Source: Allomuricauda sp. (GTDB taxonomy: Bacteria; Bacteroidota; Bacteroidia; Flavobacteriales; Flavobacteriaceae). From it: a DNA stretch of 64,000 nt. The DNA lies in NCBI GenBank assembly GCA_017795045.1, contig CP051244.1, forward strand, positions 1,351,407-1,415,406, read 5' to 3'. The notes under the pieces are model-generated. The model saw only the letters and a list, made by a program, of their open reading frames with translations, made no database searches and was not told the origin of the DNA. How positions within the stretch are numbered: the stretch's first letter is position 1; each line of letters starts with the position of its first letter. This document shows, one piece after another, positions 35,223 to 43,078 of this stretch. Both the position numbers and the translations under genes were made by a program.

Positions 35223-36662
35223 ATGCTAACACTACCATTACAGATGGGCGGAGGTGCCACATTGCTGGCCATCGGCTTCGCCATTCTATTTTTCTTTATC
35301 ATTATTATCTCCTTTATTCGGAGGTATAAAAGATGTCCTTCAGACCGTATTCTTGTGGTCTACGGAAAGGTGGGCACTGGAAATTCAGCGAAGTGTATTC
35401 ATGGAGGGGCCGCCTTTGTTTGGCCCGTTATCCAAGATTACGAGTTTTTGGATTTGACACCGATTTCTATTGAGGTGGACCTTACCAACGCGTTGAGTAG
35501 ACAGAATATCCGTGTAAATGTACCTTCTCGTTTTACCATTGGTATTTCTACTGAGCCAGGAGTTATGCAAAATGCAGCAGAGCGTTTACTGGGTCTTGGA
35601 TTAAAAGAAGTGCAGGAATTGGCCAAAGAGATTATTTTCGGTCAGTTGCGTTTGGTGGTCGCATCAATGGATATTGAAGAGATCAATGCCGATAGGGATA
35701 AGTTTCTTACCAATATTTCCCAGAGTGTGGAATCGGAATTGAAAAAAGTGGGTCTTAAACTGATCAACGTAAACATTACCGATATTGTTGATGAGTCTGG
35801 GTATATTGAAGCCTTGGGTAAAGAAGCGGCAGCCCACGCCATTAACGCAGCAAGAAAATCCGTTGCGGAGAAAAACAGGGATGGTTCCATTGGTGAGGCC
35901 AATGCCTTGCAAGACGAACGTAGTCAGGTAGCAGCAGCAAATGCCAAGGCTGTTGAGGGTGAAAACTTGGCGAAAATCGACATAGCCAATTCTGAATCTT
36001 TACGTCGTCAACGGGAAGCTGAAGCAGAAAGAACTGCAATCGCTTCCGAAAAAGTACAAGCAGCAAAGGCCTTGGAAGAGTCGTATTCTGCTGAACGCGA
36101 TGCGGAAGTCGCAAGGGCCGAAAGAGAGCGTAGCTCCCAAATGGCAGATATTGTGGTTCCGGCGCAAATAGATAAGCAGAAAGTGGAAATTGAAGCCGAG
36201 GCTGAAGCTGAAATGATTCGTAGAAGAGCGAAAGGTGAGGCCGATGCCATCCTATTTAAGGCACAGGCAGAAGCAAAAGGTATTTTTGAGGTATTGACCA
36301 AACAAGCGGAAGGTTTGGATAAAATTGTTCAAGCCGCCGGTAATGATCCAAAGGATGCCGTTCTCTTATTGATTGCCGATAAATTACCAGAATTGGTTGA
36401 AAAACAAGCCGAAGCCATCAAAAATATCAAAATTGATAAGGTCACCGTATGGGATTCAGGAAGTCAATCTGCCGATGGTAAAAGCTCAACTGCCAATTTT
36501 ATTTCGGGCATGTACAAGTCTGTACCGCCTTTGCAGGAAATGTTCAATATGGCGGGTATGGAACTGCCGGAATATTTAAAAGGCAAGGATGTAAAAACGG
36601 AAAGCCAAACGTCAGATAGTCCTAAAAAGGATGAATCTACAAATTCTTCAGAAGAGGAATAG
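35223..36662 (+). CDS. Flotillin family protein
   Basis: The 479-residue protein has an N-terminal membrane anchor (about 12-34, LLAIGFAILFFFIIIISFI), a band 7/SPFH domain (about 45-210: DRILVVYGKVGTGNSAKCIHGGAAFVWPVIQDYEFLDLTPISIEVDL, and VGLKLINVNITDIVDESGYIEALGKEAAA), and a long Ala/Glu-rich coiled coil (about 215-370) as in FloT/YuaG. Flotillins scaffold membrane microdomains. The end of the protein is an Asp/Ser/Glu-rich tail. It pairs with the NfeD-like gene and separates the bioA part of the biotin locus from bioB. A terminator follows. Confidence 0.93.
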   Translation: MLTLPLQMGGGATLLAIGFAILFFFIIIISFIRRYKRCPSDRILVVYGKVGTGNSAKCIHGGAAFVWPVIQDYEFLDLTPISIEVDLTNALSRQNIRVNVPSRFTIGISTEPGVMQNAAERLLGLGLKEVQELAKEIIFGQLRLVVASMDIEEINADRDKFLTNISQSVESELKKVGLKLINVNITDIVDESGYIEALGKEAAAHAINAARKSVAEKNRDGSIGEANALQDERSQVAAANAKAVEGENLAKIDIANSESLRRQREAEAERTAIASEKVQAAKALEESYSAERDAEVARAERERSSQMADIVVPAQIDKQKVEIEAEAEAEMIRRRAKGEADAILFKAQAEAKGIFEVLTKQAEGLDKIVQAAGNDPKDAVLLLIADKLPELVEKQAEAIKNIKIDKVTVWDSGSQSADGKSSTANFISGMYKSVPPLQEMFNMAGMELPEYLKGKDVKTESQTSDSPKKDESTNSSEEE

Positions 36663-36688
36663 CCTACAATTAACAATTGAAATTAAAG

Positions 36689-36715
36689 AAAACCGGAGTG
36701 CAAACTTCGGTTTTT
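36689..36715 (+). terminator. Intrinsic terminator after the flotillin gene
   Basis: AAAACCGGAGT / ACTTCGGTTTT stem with one G-T pair, a 4-base loop and a T-run, 27 bases after the stop. Confidence 0.75.
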
Positions 36716-36728
36716 CTGCGTTAAAGAC

Positions 36729-36736
36729 TATTTTTG
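36729..36736 (+). promoter_or_regulatory. -7 promoter box of bioB
   Basis: TATTTTTG is an exact TAnnTTTG match, lying after the flotillin terminator and four bases before the bioB ATG. bioB is therefore likely to be transcribed on its own. Confidence 0.5.
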
Positions 36737-36740
36737 ACCT

Positions 36741-37841
36741 ATGATGGAGACAAGACACAACTGGACCAAGGAAGAAATCCTTGCCATTTATAATAAACCT
36801 TTAATGGAGTTGCTTTACGAAGCAGCTAGTGTACATAGACAGCATCACGATCCAAATACGGTTCAGGTTTCTACCTTACTTTCCATAAAAACGGGAGGTT
36901 GCCCAGAAGACTGCGGATATTGTCCGCAGGCGGCAAGATACCACACCAATGTGGAAGGGAATGACCTAATGTCGGTTCAGCAGGTAAAGGCTCAGGCCCT
37001 TCGTGCAAAATCATCCGGTAGTTCGCGGGTTTGTATGGGAGCTGCATGGCGAAATGTAAAGGATGGACCCGAGTTTGATCAAGTCTTGGAAATGGTTCGT
37101 ACCATCAACAAACTGGATATGGAAGTATGCTGTACCTTGGGTATGGTTACAGAGAACCAGGCCAAACGATTGGCAGAAGCGGGGCTTTATGCGTACAATC
37201 ACAATTTGGACACTTCAGAGGAATATTACAAGGAAGTCATCTCCACCCGTGGCTATGAAGACCGTTTGCAGACCATAGAAAATGTCCGTAAGACCAATGT
37301 CACTGTTTGTAGCGGTGGTATTATTGGTATGGGGGAGTCCGAAGAAGATAGGGCCGGTATGTTGGTGGCACTTTCTACCTTGAATCCGCAACCAGAATCG
37401 GTGCCCATCAATGCTTTAGTGGCTGTGGATGGCACCCCAATGGAAGACCAAAAACCTGTGGAGATATGGGAAATGATCCGTATGGTGGCCACTACCCGTA
37501 TTGTTATGCCCCAGACCCAAGTGAGACTTTCCGCGGGAAGGACCCAGATGACCAGGGAAGGACAGGCCATGTGCTTTTTTGCAGGGGCCAATTCCATTTT
37601 TGCAGGCGATAAACTATTGACCACACCTAACCCCGATGTGAACGAGGACATGGAAATGTTCAAACAGTTGGGGCTAAATCCACAAAAGGCTTTCGTAAAG
37701 GCCCCGCAACCCAAAACCTTGGAGGCTTCGGAGTCTGAACACCGATCTTTGGGTGAAAAACCAAAATGGAGCAGACCGGGACATACCATTGAGCGTAACG
37801 AAACAGCCAAGCAAAAAGCGGCTTTGACTTCAAAGGAGTAA
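36741..37841 (+). CDS. bioB: Biotin synthase
   Basis: BioB is a radical-SAM enzyme that inserts sulfur into dethiobiotin. The 366-residue protein has the 4Fe-4S motif CPEDCGYC (CxxxCxxC, about residues 54-61), followed by PQAARYHT, the second-cluster cysteines in [21 protein letters not shown] and [21 protein letters not shown], and the late Arg in [17 protein letters not shown]. It begins with two ATGs (36741 and 36744). The C-terminal extension after about 330 ([20 protein letters not shown]) is longer than in E. coli. It is separated from the other bio genes by the NfeD/flotillin pair. Confidence 0.96.
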   Translation: MMETRHNWTKEEILAIYNKPLMELLYEAASVHRQHHDPNTVQVSTLLSIKTGGCPEDCGYCPQAARYHTNVEGNDLMSVQQVKAQALRAKSSGSSRVCMGAAWRNVKDGPEFDQVLEMVRTINKLDMEVCCTLGMVTENQAKRLAEAGLYAYNHNLDTSEEYYKEVISTRGYEDRLQTIENVRKTNVTVCSGGIIGMGESEEDRAGMLVALSTLNPQPESVPINALVAVDGTPMEDQKPVEIWEMIRMVATTRIVMPQTQVRLSAGRTQMTREGQAMCFFAGANSIFAGDKLLTTPNPDVNEDMEMFKQLGLNPQKAFVKAPQPKTLEASESEHRSLGEKPKWSRPGHTIERNETAKQKAALTSKE

Positions 37842-37869
37842 GGTTTCAGAATTAAATTAAAACCTTTTT
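37840..37869 (+). terminator. Weak terminator-like hairpin after bioB
   Basis: AAGGTTT / AAACCTT, 7-bp stem with a 13-base loop, followed by a T-run. It begins inside the bioB stop codon. Confidence 0.4.
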
Positions 37870-37901
37870 GCTAATTTAGTTGTTTCAAACTCATTGAAAT
37901 T

Positions 37902-38771
37902 TTGAAGCTGCACCTTGAACAGATTCCCAGGGAGGAAACCCTTTCCAAGAAAGAGTTTATCCGTAAATATTTCAAGCCCCAAAAGCCCGTGGTCATTGAG
38001 CGCTTTATTGAGGATTGGCCTGCGTATTCCAAATGGAACCTGGACTATATGAAAGAGGTGGCAGGTGAAAAGACGGTCCCCCTCTATGATGATCGTCCCG
38101 TAAAGCACGACGAGGGTTTCAATGAACCACATGCCAAGATGAAGATGGCCGAGTACGTGGACCTTTTAAAAAGGGAGCCAACCAAATACCGTATTTTTCT
38201 GTGGAACGTCTTAAAGGAAGTGCCCCAGTTGCAAAAGGATTTTTCGTATCCCGATTTTGGATTGCGTTTAATGAAGGGACTGCCCATGTTGTTTTTTGGG
38301 GGAAGTGATTCGCACACCTTTATGCACTACGATATAGATTTGGCCAATATCTTCCATTTTCATTTTGAAGGGAAGAAACAATGCATCCTATACGCACAAT
38401 CCGAAACCAAATTTTTATACAAAATCCCACATTCCCTGATCACAAGGGAGGATATTGATTTTGCCGACCCCGATCTGGAAAAATGGCCTGCATTGCAACA
38501 TGCCAAAGGCCATGTGGCCCAGTTGGAGCATGGTAATGTGCTGTACATACCCGAAGGGTATTGGCACCATATGAAGTACATAACCCCGGGATTTTCAATG
38601 AGCCTACGAGCCATTGCCCGAAAACCCAAAAACTTTGGCAAGGCGGTGTACAATATTTTCTTTATGCGCCACTTTGACAATGTTATGCGGAAAATAAAAG
38701 GGCAAAAATGGATTGATTGGAAAAATGAAAGAGCCATTGCAAGAACGCAACGCTTGGTGGCCCAGAAATAA
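37902..38771 (+). CDS. Cupin-like (JmjC-type) dioxygenase-like protein
   Basis: The 289-residue protein starts at TTG (MKLHLEQIPREETLSKKEF), 60 bases after bioB; no ATG is available near the conserved N-terminus. It belongs to the cupin_8/JmjC-like family: FKPQKPVVIERFIEDWPAYSKWNLDYMKEVAGEKTVPLYDDR, the metal-binding HxD in FMHYDIDLANIFHFHFEGKK, and the distal His in LYIPEGYWHHMKY. This gives the 2-His-1-Asp facial triad of Fe(II)/2-oxoglutarate oxygenases, which in relatives hydroxylate proteins or tRNA bases. The substrate is not known. It converges on recX. Confidence 0.85.
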   Translation: MKLHLEQIPREETLSKKEFIRKYFKPQKPVVIERFIEDWPAYSKWNLDYMKEVAGEKTVPLYDDRPVKHDEGFNEPHAKMKMAEYVDLLKREPTKYRIFLWNVLKEVPQLQKDFSYPDFGLRLMKGLPMLFFGGSDSHTFMHYDIDLANIFHFHFEGKKQCILYAQSETKFLYKIPHSLITREDIDFADPDLEKWPALQHAKGHVAQLEHGNVLYIPEGYWHHMKYITPGFSMSLRAIARKPKNFGKAVYNIFFMRHFDNVMRKIKGQKWIDWKNERAIARTQRLVAQK

Positions 38772-38775
38772 GGGC

Positions 38776-39246
38776 CTAGATCAATTCATGGAGCTTTTCA
38801 TAGACCAAATGACTTTCCCATCCTCTGTAAAATAGGTAGTCGGCCAACTTCTTTTTTCTTTTTTGAAGGTTACTTTCCTTGATTTGGTCCAAACGTTTTT
38901 TGGCAAGTTCATCCAAAGTGGTAAGGTAGTCTTCCTCATTGATTTCCGCGAGGGCGCTTTTAATGTTGAATGTGGAGATTTGGCGTTCCTGCAATTCCCT
39001 TACAATGCGTTTTTTGCCCCATTTTTTGATATTGAACTTTCCACGGGCAAAACTCTTGGCAAATCGTTCCTCGTTTAAGTAGTTCTCTTGGATAAGGTGG
39101 GCAACAATATGGTCTATGGCTTCGGGGATCATGCGCATCCCTTTTAATTTCTCCACGACCTCGTAATGACAACGCTCTTGATAAGCACAATAGCGCTCCA
39201 ATTTTTTTGTAGCCTCAGGGAGGGTATAACTCTTGATATGATGCAT
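38776..39246 (-). CDS. recX: RecX-like regulatory protein
   Basis: RecX binds RecA filaments and restrains recombinase activity. I chose ATG 39246 (MHHIKSYTLPEATKKLERYCAYQERCHYEV, 156 residues); an ATG at 39261 is possible, and the longer frame to 39282 overlaps the rng terminator. The family's three-helix repeats are visible: KLERYCAYQERCHYEVVEKL, LIQENYLNEERFAKSFARGKFNIKKWGKKRIVRELQERQI, and ADYLFYRGWESHLVYEKLHEL. recA is not in the window. Confidence 0.85.
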   Translation of the reverse strand: MHHIKSYTLPEATKKLERYCAYQERCHYEVVEKLKGMRMIPEAIDHIVAHLIQENYLNEERFAKSFARGKFNIKKWGKKRIVRELQERQISTFNIKSALAEINEEDYLTTLDELAKKRLDQIKESNLQKRKKKLADYLFYRGWESHLVYEKLHELI

Positions 39247-39263
39247 TTGCCAAATGTACATAA

Positions 39264-39295
39264 AACAAAAAAGCGGCCCCATTGCGGAGCCGCTT
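39264..39295 (-). terminator. Intrinsic terminator of rng
   Basis: AAGCGGC (C/A mismatch) CC, loop ATTGC, GG(A)GCCGCTT. Read on the minus strand the stem is followed by TTTTTTGTTTTA. It separates rng from recX. Confidence 0.75.
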
Positions 39296-39300
39296 CTTAT

Positions 39301-40851
39301 TTATATATGTAATGTTTTGCCGTCTTTGTCCTTAAAACGGTATTCAAGGTATTTGTAAGCATCCCTTGGCTGGATCTTTATCCATTTTTTGTTGTCCATA
39401 AACCATTTGGACCGTATGGATGGAAATCCTTTGGTTAGATAAGCTGCTATGAACGGATGGGTATTTAAAATAATACCATTGTTCCCTTGCTTGCTTTTCA
39501 ATACTCGCTCAAGATCTACTTGGATTTTGTCTATCAAGACAATAGGAGCTTCCACTTCGGCACCACTGCCATTGGGGTTTTCTTCACTGGTCTTGATGTT
39601 CATTTCGGGACGGACCCTTTGTCTGGTAATCTGGACAAGGCCAAATTTACTGGGGGGCAAAATTTTGTGCTTTGCCCTATCGTCCTTCATTTCTTCCCGT
39701 AGGTGATCGAACAACTTTCTTCTGTGTTCACCTCTGGTCATATCTATGAAGTCCACAACGATGATTCCTCCCATGTCGCGCAAGCGTAATTGTCTTGCAA
39801 TTTCCGATGCGGCCAGTAGGTTCACCTCCAAAGCGGTATCTTCTTGGTTCTTGGCCTTGTTGGAACGGTTACCGCTGTTCACGTCTATAACGTGGAGCGC
39901 TTCGGTATGTTCTATGACAAGATATGCCCCACGGCTCATGGAGGCCGTTCGTCCAAAAGAGGTTTTGATCTGACGTTCAATTCCAAATTTTTCAAAAATA
40001 GGGGCGGAACCGGAATACTGCTTTACGATGGATTCCTTTTCGGGTGCGATTTCGTGTAAATAATCCTTGATCTGATTATAAAGAGTTTCGTCATCAACAT
40101 GAATTCCGGTAAAGGAATCGTTGAAAACATCCCTCAAAATGGAGGAGGCCCTATTGACCTCTACCAAAACCTTTGAGGGGTGCGGTGCTCTTGGCAATTT
40201 CTTGCACATTGCTATCCATTTGGATACCAAGTTCTGAAGATCTTTGTCCAGTTCTGCAACCTTTTTGCCTTCTGCAACGGTACGGATAATAACACCAAAT
40301 CCTTTGGGCTTAATGCTCTTGACCAAACGTATGAGCCTGTCCTTTTCTTCCTTGCTCGCTATCTTTTGCGATACCGAGACACGGTCGGAAAATGGAACCA
40401 TGACCAAATAGCGCCCGGCTATGGAAAGCTCGGAGCTGATCCTGGGGCCTTTGGTGGAAATGGGTTCTTTTACAATTTGTACCAATAATGACTGATTGGC
40501 TTTGATCACATCATTGATGCTGCCATTCTTGTCGATGTCTTTTTCAAATGGAAAATCTTTCAGGGTATAATCCTTTACCTTCCCTGTTCTTGCTTTTTTG
40601 ATGAATTTCAACATGGAAGACAGTTGCGGACCAAGGTCATGATAATGCAGAAAAGCATCTTTTTCATAACCTACATTGACAAATGCCGCATTGAGGCCGG
40701 TAACGGGTTTTCTGATCTTGGCTATAAAGATATCCCCTACGGAAAAGTTGTTGTTGTCTTCCTCTTTGTGTAATTCTATAAGTTTTCCATCCTTTAATAA
40801 GGCAAAATCGACTGCTTCAGGACTAGATCGAACAATTAATTCTCTATTCAC
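39301..40851 (-). CDS. rng: Ribonuclease G/E family endoribonuclease
   Basis: The 516-residue protein begins at GTG (MNRELIVRSSPEAVDFALLKDGKLIEL). An S1-like domain (about 35-110) leads into the RNase H-like and DNase I-like catalytic parts. The catalytic metal-binding pair is in VIDVNSGNRSNKAKNQEDTALEVNLLAASEIARQLRLRDMGGIIVVDFIDM, which has the conserved Asp in IDVN and Asp in VDFIDM. The protein is RNase G-like because it lacks the long C-terminal scaffold of RNase E. It processes rRNA and degrades mRNA. Upstream lie two inverted repeats in the leader. Confidence 0.95.
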   Translation of the reverse strand: MNRELIVRSSPEAVDFALLKDGKLIELHKEEDNNNFSVGDIFIAKIRKPVTGLNAAFVNVGYEKDAFLHYHDLGPQLSSMLKFIKKARTGKVKDYTLKDFPFEKDIDKNGSINDVIKANQSLLVQIVKEPISTKGPRISSELSIAGRYLVMVPFSDRVSVSQKIASKEEKDRLIRLVKSIKPKGFGVIIRTVAEGKKVAELDKDLQNLVSKWIAMCKKLPRAPHPSKVLVEVNRASSILRDVFNDSFTGIHVDDETLYNQIKDYLHEIAPEKESIVKQYSGSAPIFEKFGIERQIKTSFGRTASMSRGAYLVIEHTEALHVIDVNSGNRSNKAKNQEDTALEVNLLAASEIARQLRLRDMGGIIVVDFIDMTRGEHRRKLFDHLREEMKDDRAKHKILPPSKFGLVQITRQRVRPEMNIKTSEENPNGSGAEVEAPIVLIDKIQVDLERVLKSKQGNNGIILNTHPFIAAYLTKGFPSIRSKWFMDNKKWIKIQPRDAYKYLEYRFKDKDGKTLHI

Positions 40852-40866
40852 CTGAATCGATTTTAA

Positions 40867-40900
40867 ATTTATCCCGATAGTTAGTGTTTATGGGATAAAT
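40867..40900 (-). promoter_or_regulatory. Inverted repeat in the rng leader (proximal)
   Basis: ATTTATCCC / GGGATAAAT, nine perfect base pairs with a 16-base spacer, just upstream of the rng start. Confidence 0.5.
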
Positions 40901-40918
40901 GATTAAACAATATATGGT

Positions 40919-40940
40919 ATCGGTTCTATTTCAAACCGAT
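40919..40940 (-). promoter_or_regulatory. Inverted repeat in the rng leader (distal)
   Basis: ATCGGTT / AACCGAT, seven perfect base pairs around an 8-base loop. Together with the proximal repeat it may form a structured rng 5' leader. Confidence 0.45.
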
Positions 40941-40990
40941 TGAAATTCGTTTCTTGAATCTCTATGTCAAAGAACGTGTTGTTGTAAAAT

Positions 40991-41019
40991 GAAAAAGTAG
41001 TTGCAACAACTACTTTTTC
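40991..41019 (-). terminator. Terminator overlapping the end of the 29-residue basic protein gene
   Basis: A 13-bp perfect stem, GAAAAAGTAGTTG / CAACTACTTTTTC, with a CAA loop. The stem includes the stop codon and last codons of the small gene. No long T-run follows beyond the stem's own T tract. Confidence 0.7.
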
Positions 41020-41099
41020 TTGTGTCGGTTAGCTCTTCTGCGCTTCTTGCGCTTGTGCGTAGCTACCTTATGTCTTTTTCTTTTTTTACCACTTGGCAT
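41010..41099 (-). CDS. 29-residue, highly basic protein, probably ribosome-associated
   Basis: Reading the minus strand by hand gives ATG at 41099 and TAG at 41010-41012, encoding a 29-residue peptide. It starts MPSGKKRKRHKVATHKRKK and continues with Arg-, Lys- and His-rich residues to a KKK end. Over half of the residues are basic. It follows the HU gene by 27 bases and ends in a strong hairpin, so it is probably co-transcribed with HU. Small basic proteins of this size (bTHX, bS22, the bL38 reported for a flavobacterial ribosome) bind rRNA, and I consider a ribosomal role most likely; the exact identity is not proved by the sequence alone. Confidence 0.7.
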   Translation of the reverse strand: MPSGKKRKRHKVATHKRKKRRRANRHKKK

Positions 41100-41126
41100 A
41101 GGGCTCTTGCTTTAGTGTTAGTTATA

Positions 41127-41417
41127 TTATTTTACTTGTACATTACTTTTTACGCCTTCTACAAAAACCTTTGCAGGTTTGAAGGCAGGAATATTGTGCG
41201 CAGGAATTTTGATGGTAGTGTTCTTTGAAATGTTTCTACCTGTTTTTTCCGCTCTCGTCTTGATGATAAAGCTTCCGAAACCTCTTAAATACACATTGTC
41301 TCCATTCTCCAAGGACGATTTTACCTCCTCCATAAATGATTCAACTGTTGCCTGAACGTCTCCTTTCTCAATACCTAACTTCTCTGAGATTCTAGTTACA
41401 ATATCTGCTTTCGTCAT
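41127..41417 (-). CDS. HU family DNA-binding protein
   Basis: The 96-residue protein is a histone-like HU/IHF subunit that bends and compacts DNA. Typical features: MTKADIVTRISEKLGIEKGDVQATVESFMEEVKSSLENGDNVYLRGFGSFIIKTRAEKTGRNISKNTTIKIPAHNIPAFKPAKVFVE, with the GFGSF turn and the arm RAEKTGRN...IPAHNIPAFKP carrying the intercalating Pro. The ATG is 35 bases from a TATATTTG promoter box. The small basic gene lies downstream. Confidence 0.95.
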   Translation of the reverse strand: MTKADIVTRISEKLGIEKGDVQATVESFMEEVKSSLENGDNVYLRGFGSFIIKTRAEKTGRNISKNTTIKIPAHNIPAFKPAKVFVEGVKSNVQVK

Positions 41418-41451
41418 TTCTCTTGATTATTTTTCTTATTTTTTTGGCTTG

Positions 41452-41459
41452 CAAATATA
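41452..41459 (-). promoter_or_regulatory. -7 promoter box of the HU operon
   Basis: On the minus strand TATATTTG followed by CA, an exact match to TAnnTTTG. The predicted start is near 41445, 28 bases before the ATG. Confidence 0.6.
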
Positions 41460-41540
41460 AACATTAAAATTAATCTTTCGTTTAAAGCCTTTAATTTTAA
41501 GTATATAAACTAACACATTCCGACAATCGTATTTTTTTAC

Positions 41541-42572
41541 ATGTCTTTTTCCCAAGAAATTTTAAAATGGTATCGCCAAAACAAACGTCAACTACCTTGG
41601 AGGAACACTAAGGACCCCTATAAAATCTGGCTGTCCGAAATCATACTTCAACAGACCAGGGTAGTGCAGGGAACTCCCTATTACCACAAATTTTTGGAGG
41701 ATTTTCCAACGGTTTATGATCTGGCAAATGCCCCAGAGGAAAAAGTATTGAAGTTATGGCAGGGATTGGGGTACTATTCCAGGGCGAGAAATTTGCATGC
41801 AACCGCCCAAATGGTGGTCAGTGAATGGAATGGGGAATTCCCCCAAACCTACAAAGGCCTAAAATCCCTAAAAGGGATAGGGGATTATACCGCCAGTGCC
41901 ATAGCCTCCATCTGTTTCAATATCCCTGAACCTGTTGTGGATGGTAATGTATACCGCGTTTTGGCAAGGTATTATGGCGTGGATATGCCCATCAACAGTT
42001 CTGAAGGGATCAAGTATTTTAAGGAATTGGCACGAAAAGTAATGGATGTTGATGATATCCGGGACTACAATCAGGGCATCATGGAGTTTGGAGCCATGCA
42101 ATGCGCACCCAAAAAACCGTATTGCATGCTTTGTCCATTACAGGAGAGTTGTGTGACCCTGAAAGAGAATAAAGTGGATGTTTTGCCCGTAAAATTGAAC
42201 AAGACCAAGACCAGAACGCGACATTTTAATTATTTGGTCTTTTTGGATGGGCAAAAAAATACACTCTTGGAGCAGCGAAAAGGCAAGGGCATTTGGCAGA
42301 ACCTCTATCAGTTTCCTTTGGTGGAATCCGAAAAGGAAATCAATGAAAAGGAACTGGCCCAAAGTATAGAAAATGGTTTTCCGTCCGGGGATTCCTTGTC
42401 CGTTTATAATGAAAGGCCTATTGTCCACAAATTATCGCATCAGCATTTATACACCAGATTCTGGATCGTTGAAACCAAGGAGCTTTTACCTAATGGAATT
42501 TCATGGGAACAAATAGTGGAATTTCCCGTACCAGTTTTGATTGCGGATTTCATCCAGACATTTAAAATTTAG
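41541..42572 (+). CDS. mutY: A/G-specific adenine glycosylase
   Basis: MutY removes adenine mispaired with 8-oxoguanine. The 343-residue protein has the N-terminal LPWRNTKDPYKIWLSEIILQQTRVVQG (catalytic Glu in LSEI), the helix-hairpin-helix GLKSLKGIGDYTASAIASICF followed by the catalytic Asp in PVVDGNVYRVLARY, the 4Fe-4S cluster cysteines C-x6-C-x2-C-x5-C (CAPKKPYCMLCPLQESC), and a C-terminal NUDIX-like 8-oxoG-recognition domain (RHFNYLVFLDGQKNTLLEQRKGKGIWQNLYQFP). It starts the mutY-ssb-gldE-gldD series. Confidence 0.96.
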   Translation: MSFSQEILKWYRQNKRQLPWRNTKDPYKIWLSEIILQQTRVVQGTPYYHKFLEDFPTVYDLANAPEEKVLKLWQGLGYYSRARNLHATAQMVVSEWNGEFPQTYKGLKSLKGIGDYTASAIASICFNIPEPVVDGNVYRVLARYYGVDMPINSSEGIKYFKELARKVMDVDDIRDYNQGIMEFGAMQCAPKKPYCMLCPLQESCVTLKENKVDVLPVKLNKTKTRTRHFNYLVFLDGQKNTLLEQRKGKGIWQNLYQFPLVESEKEINEKELAQSIENGFPSGDSLSVYNERPIVHKLSHQHLYTRFWIVETKELLPNGISWEQIVEFPVPVLIADFIQTFKI

Positions 42573-42580
42573 TACTTTTG
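42573..42580 (+). promoter_or_regulatory. -7 promoter box of ssb
   Basis: TACTTTTG directly after the mutY stop codon is an exact TAnnTTTG match, 15 bases before the ssb ATG. ssb can therefore be expressed apart from mutY. Confidence 0.5.
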
Positions 42581-42595
42581 ACTAATTAAAGAGTT

Positions 42596-43054
42596 ATGAG
42601 CGGAACATTGAATAAAGTAATGCTGATCGGGCATTTGGGAGACGAAGTGAAAATCCACTATTTTGAAGGAGGAAATTGCATTGCCCGCTTCCCCTTGGCC
42701 ACCAATGAAACCTATACCAATAGGCAGACCGGTGAAAAAGTGACCAATACGGATTGGCATAATATTGTGGTGCGGAACAAGGCTGCCGAAATCTGTGAAA
42801 AATATTTGAGCAAAGGGGATAAGGTATATGTTGAGGGAAGGCTCAAAAACAGACAGTGGCAGGGTGAGGATGGAAACACCAGATATTCCACCGAGGTACA
42901 TGTGCAGGACTTCACCTTCCTGACCACCAAGAAAGAGAGTTTGGCCAATGCACAGCAGATGCCGGACAATTCTCCCAGACAAGAAACGCAGAAGGTCTCT
43001 GGGCCTGCGGCACCTATGGATGAGACCGAGGAAGAGGATGACCTGCCATTCTAA
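42596..43054 (+). CDS. ssb: Single-stranded DNA-binding protein
   Basis: The 152-residue protein has an OB fold (1-110: MSGTLNKVMLIGHLGDEVKIHYFEGGNCIARFPLATNETYTN, TDWHNIVVRNKAAEICEKYLSKGDKVYVEGRLKNRQWQGEDGNTRYSTEVHVQDFTFL), a Pro/Gln-rich linker, and the conserved acidic C-terminal tip EEEDDLPF, which recruits replication and repair proteins. The ATG at 42596 gives the standard start. Confidence 0.97.
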   Translation: MSGTLNKVMLIGHLGDEVKIHYFEGGNCIARFPLATNETYTNRQTGEKVTNTDWHNIVVRNKAAEICEKYLSKGDKVYVEGRLKNRQWQGEDGNTRYSTEVHVQDFTFLTTKKESLANAQQMPDNSPRQETQKVSGPAAPMDETEEEDDLPF

Positions 43055-43078
43055 GAATATAAGTTAAAGCAATACAAT

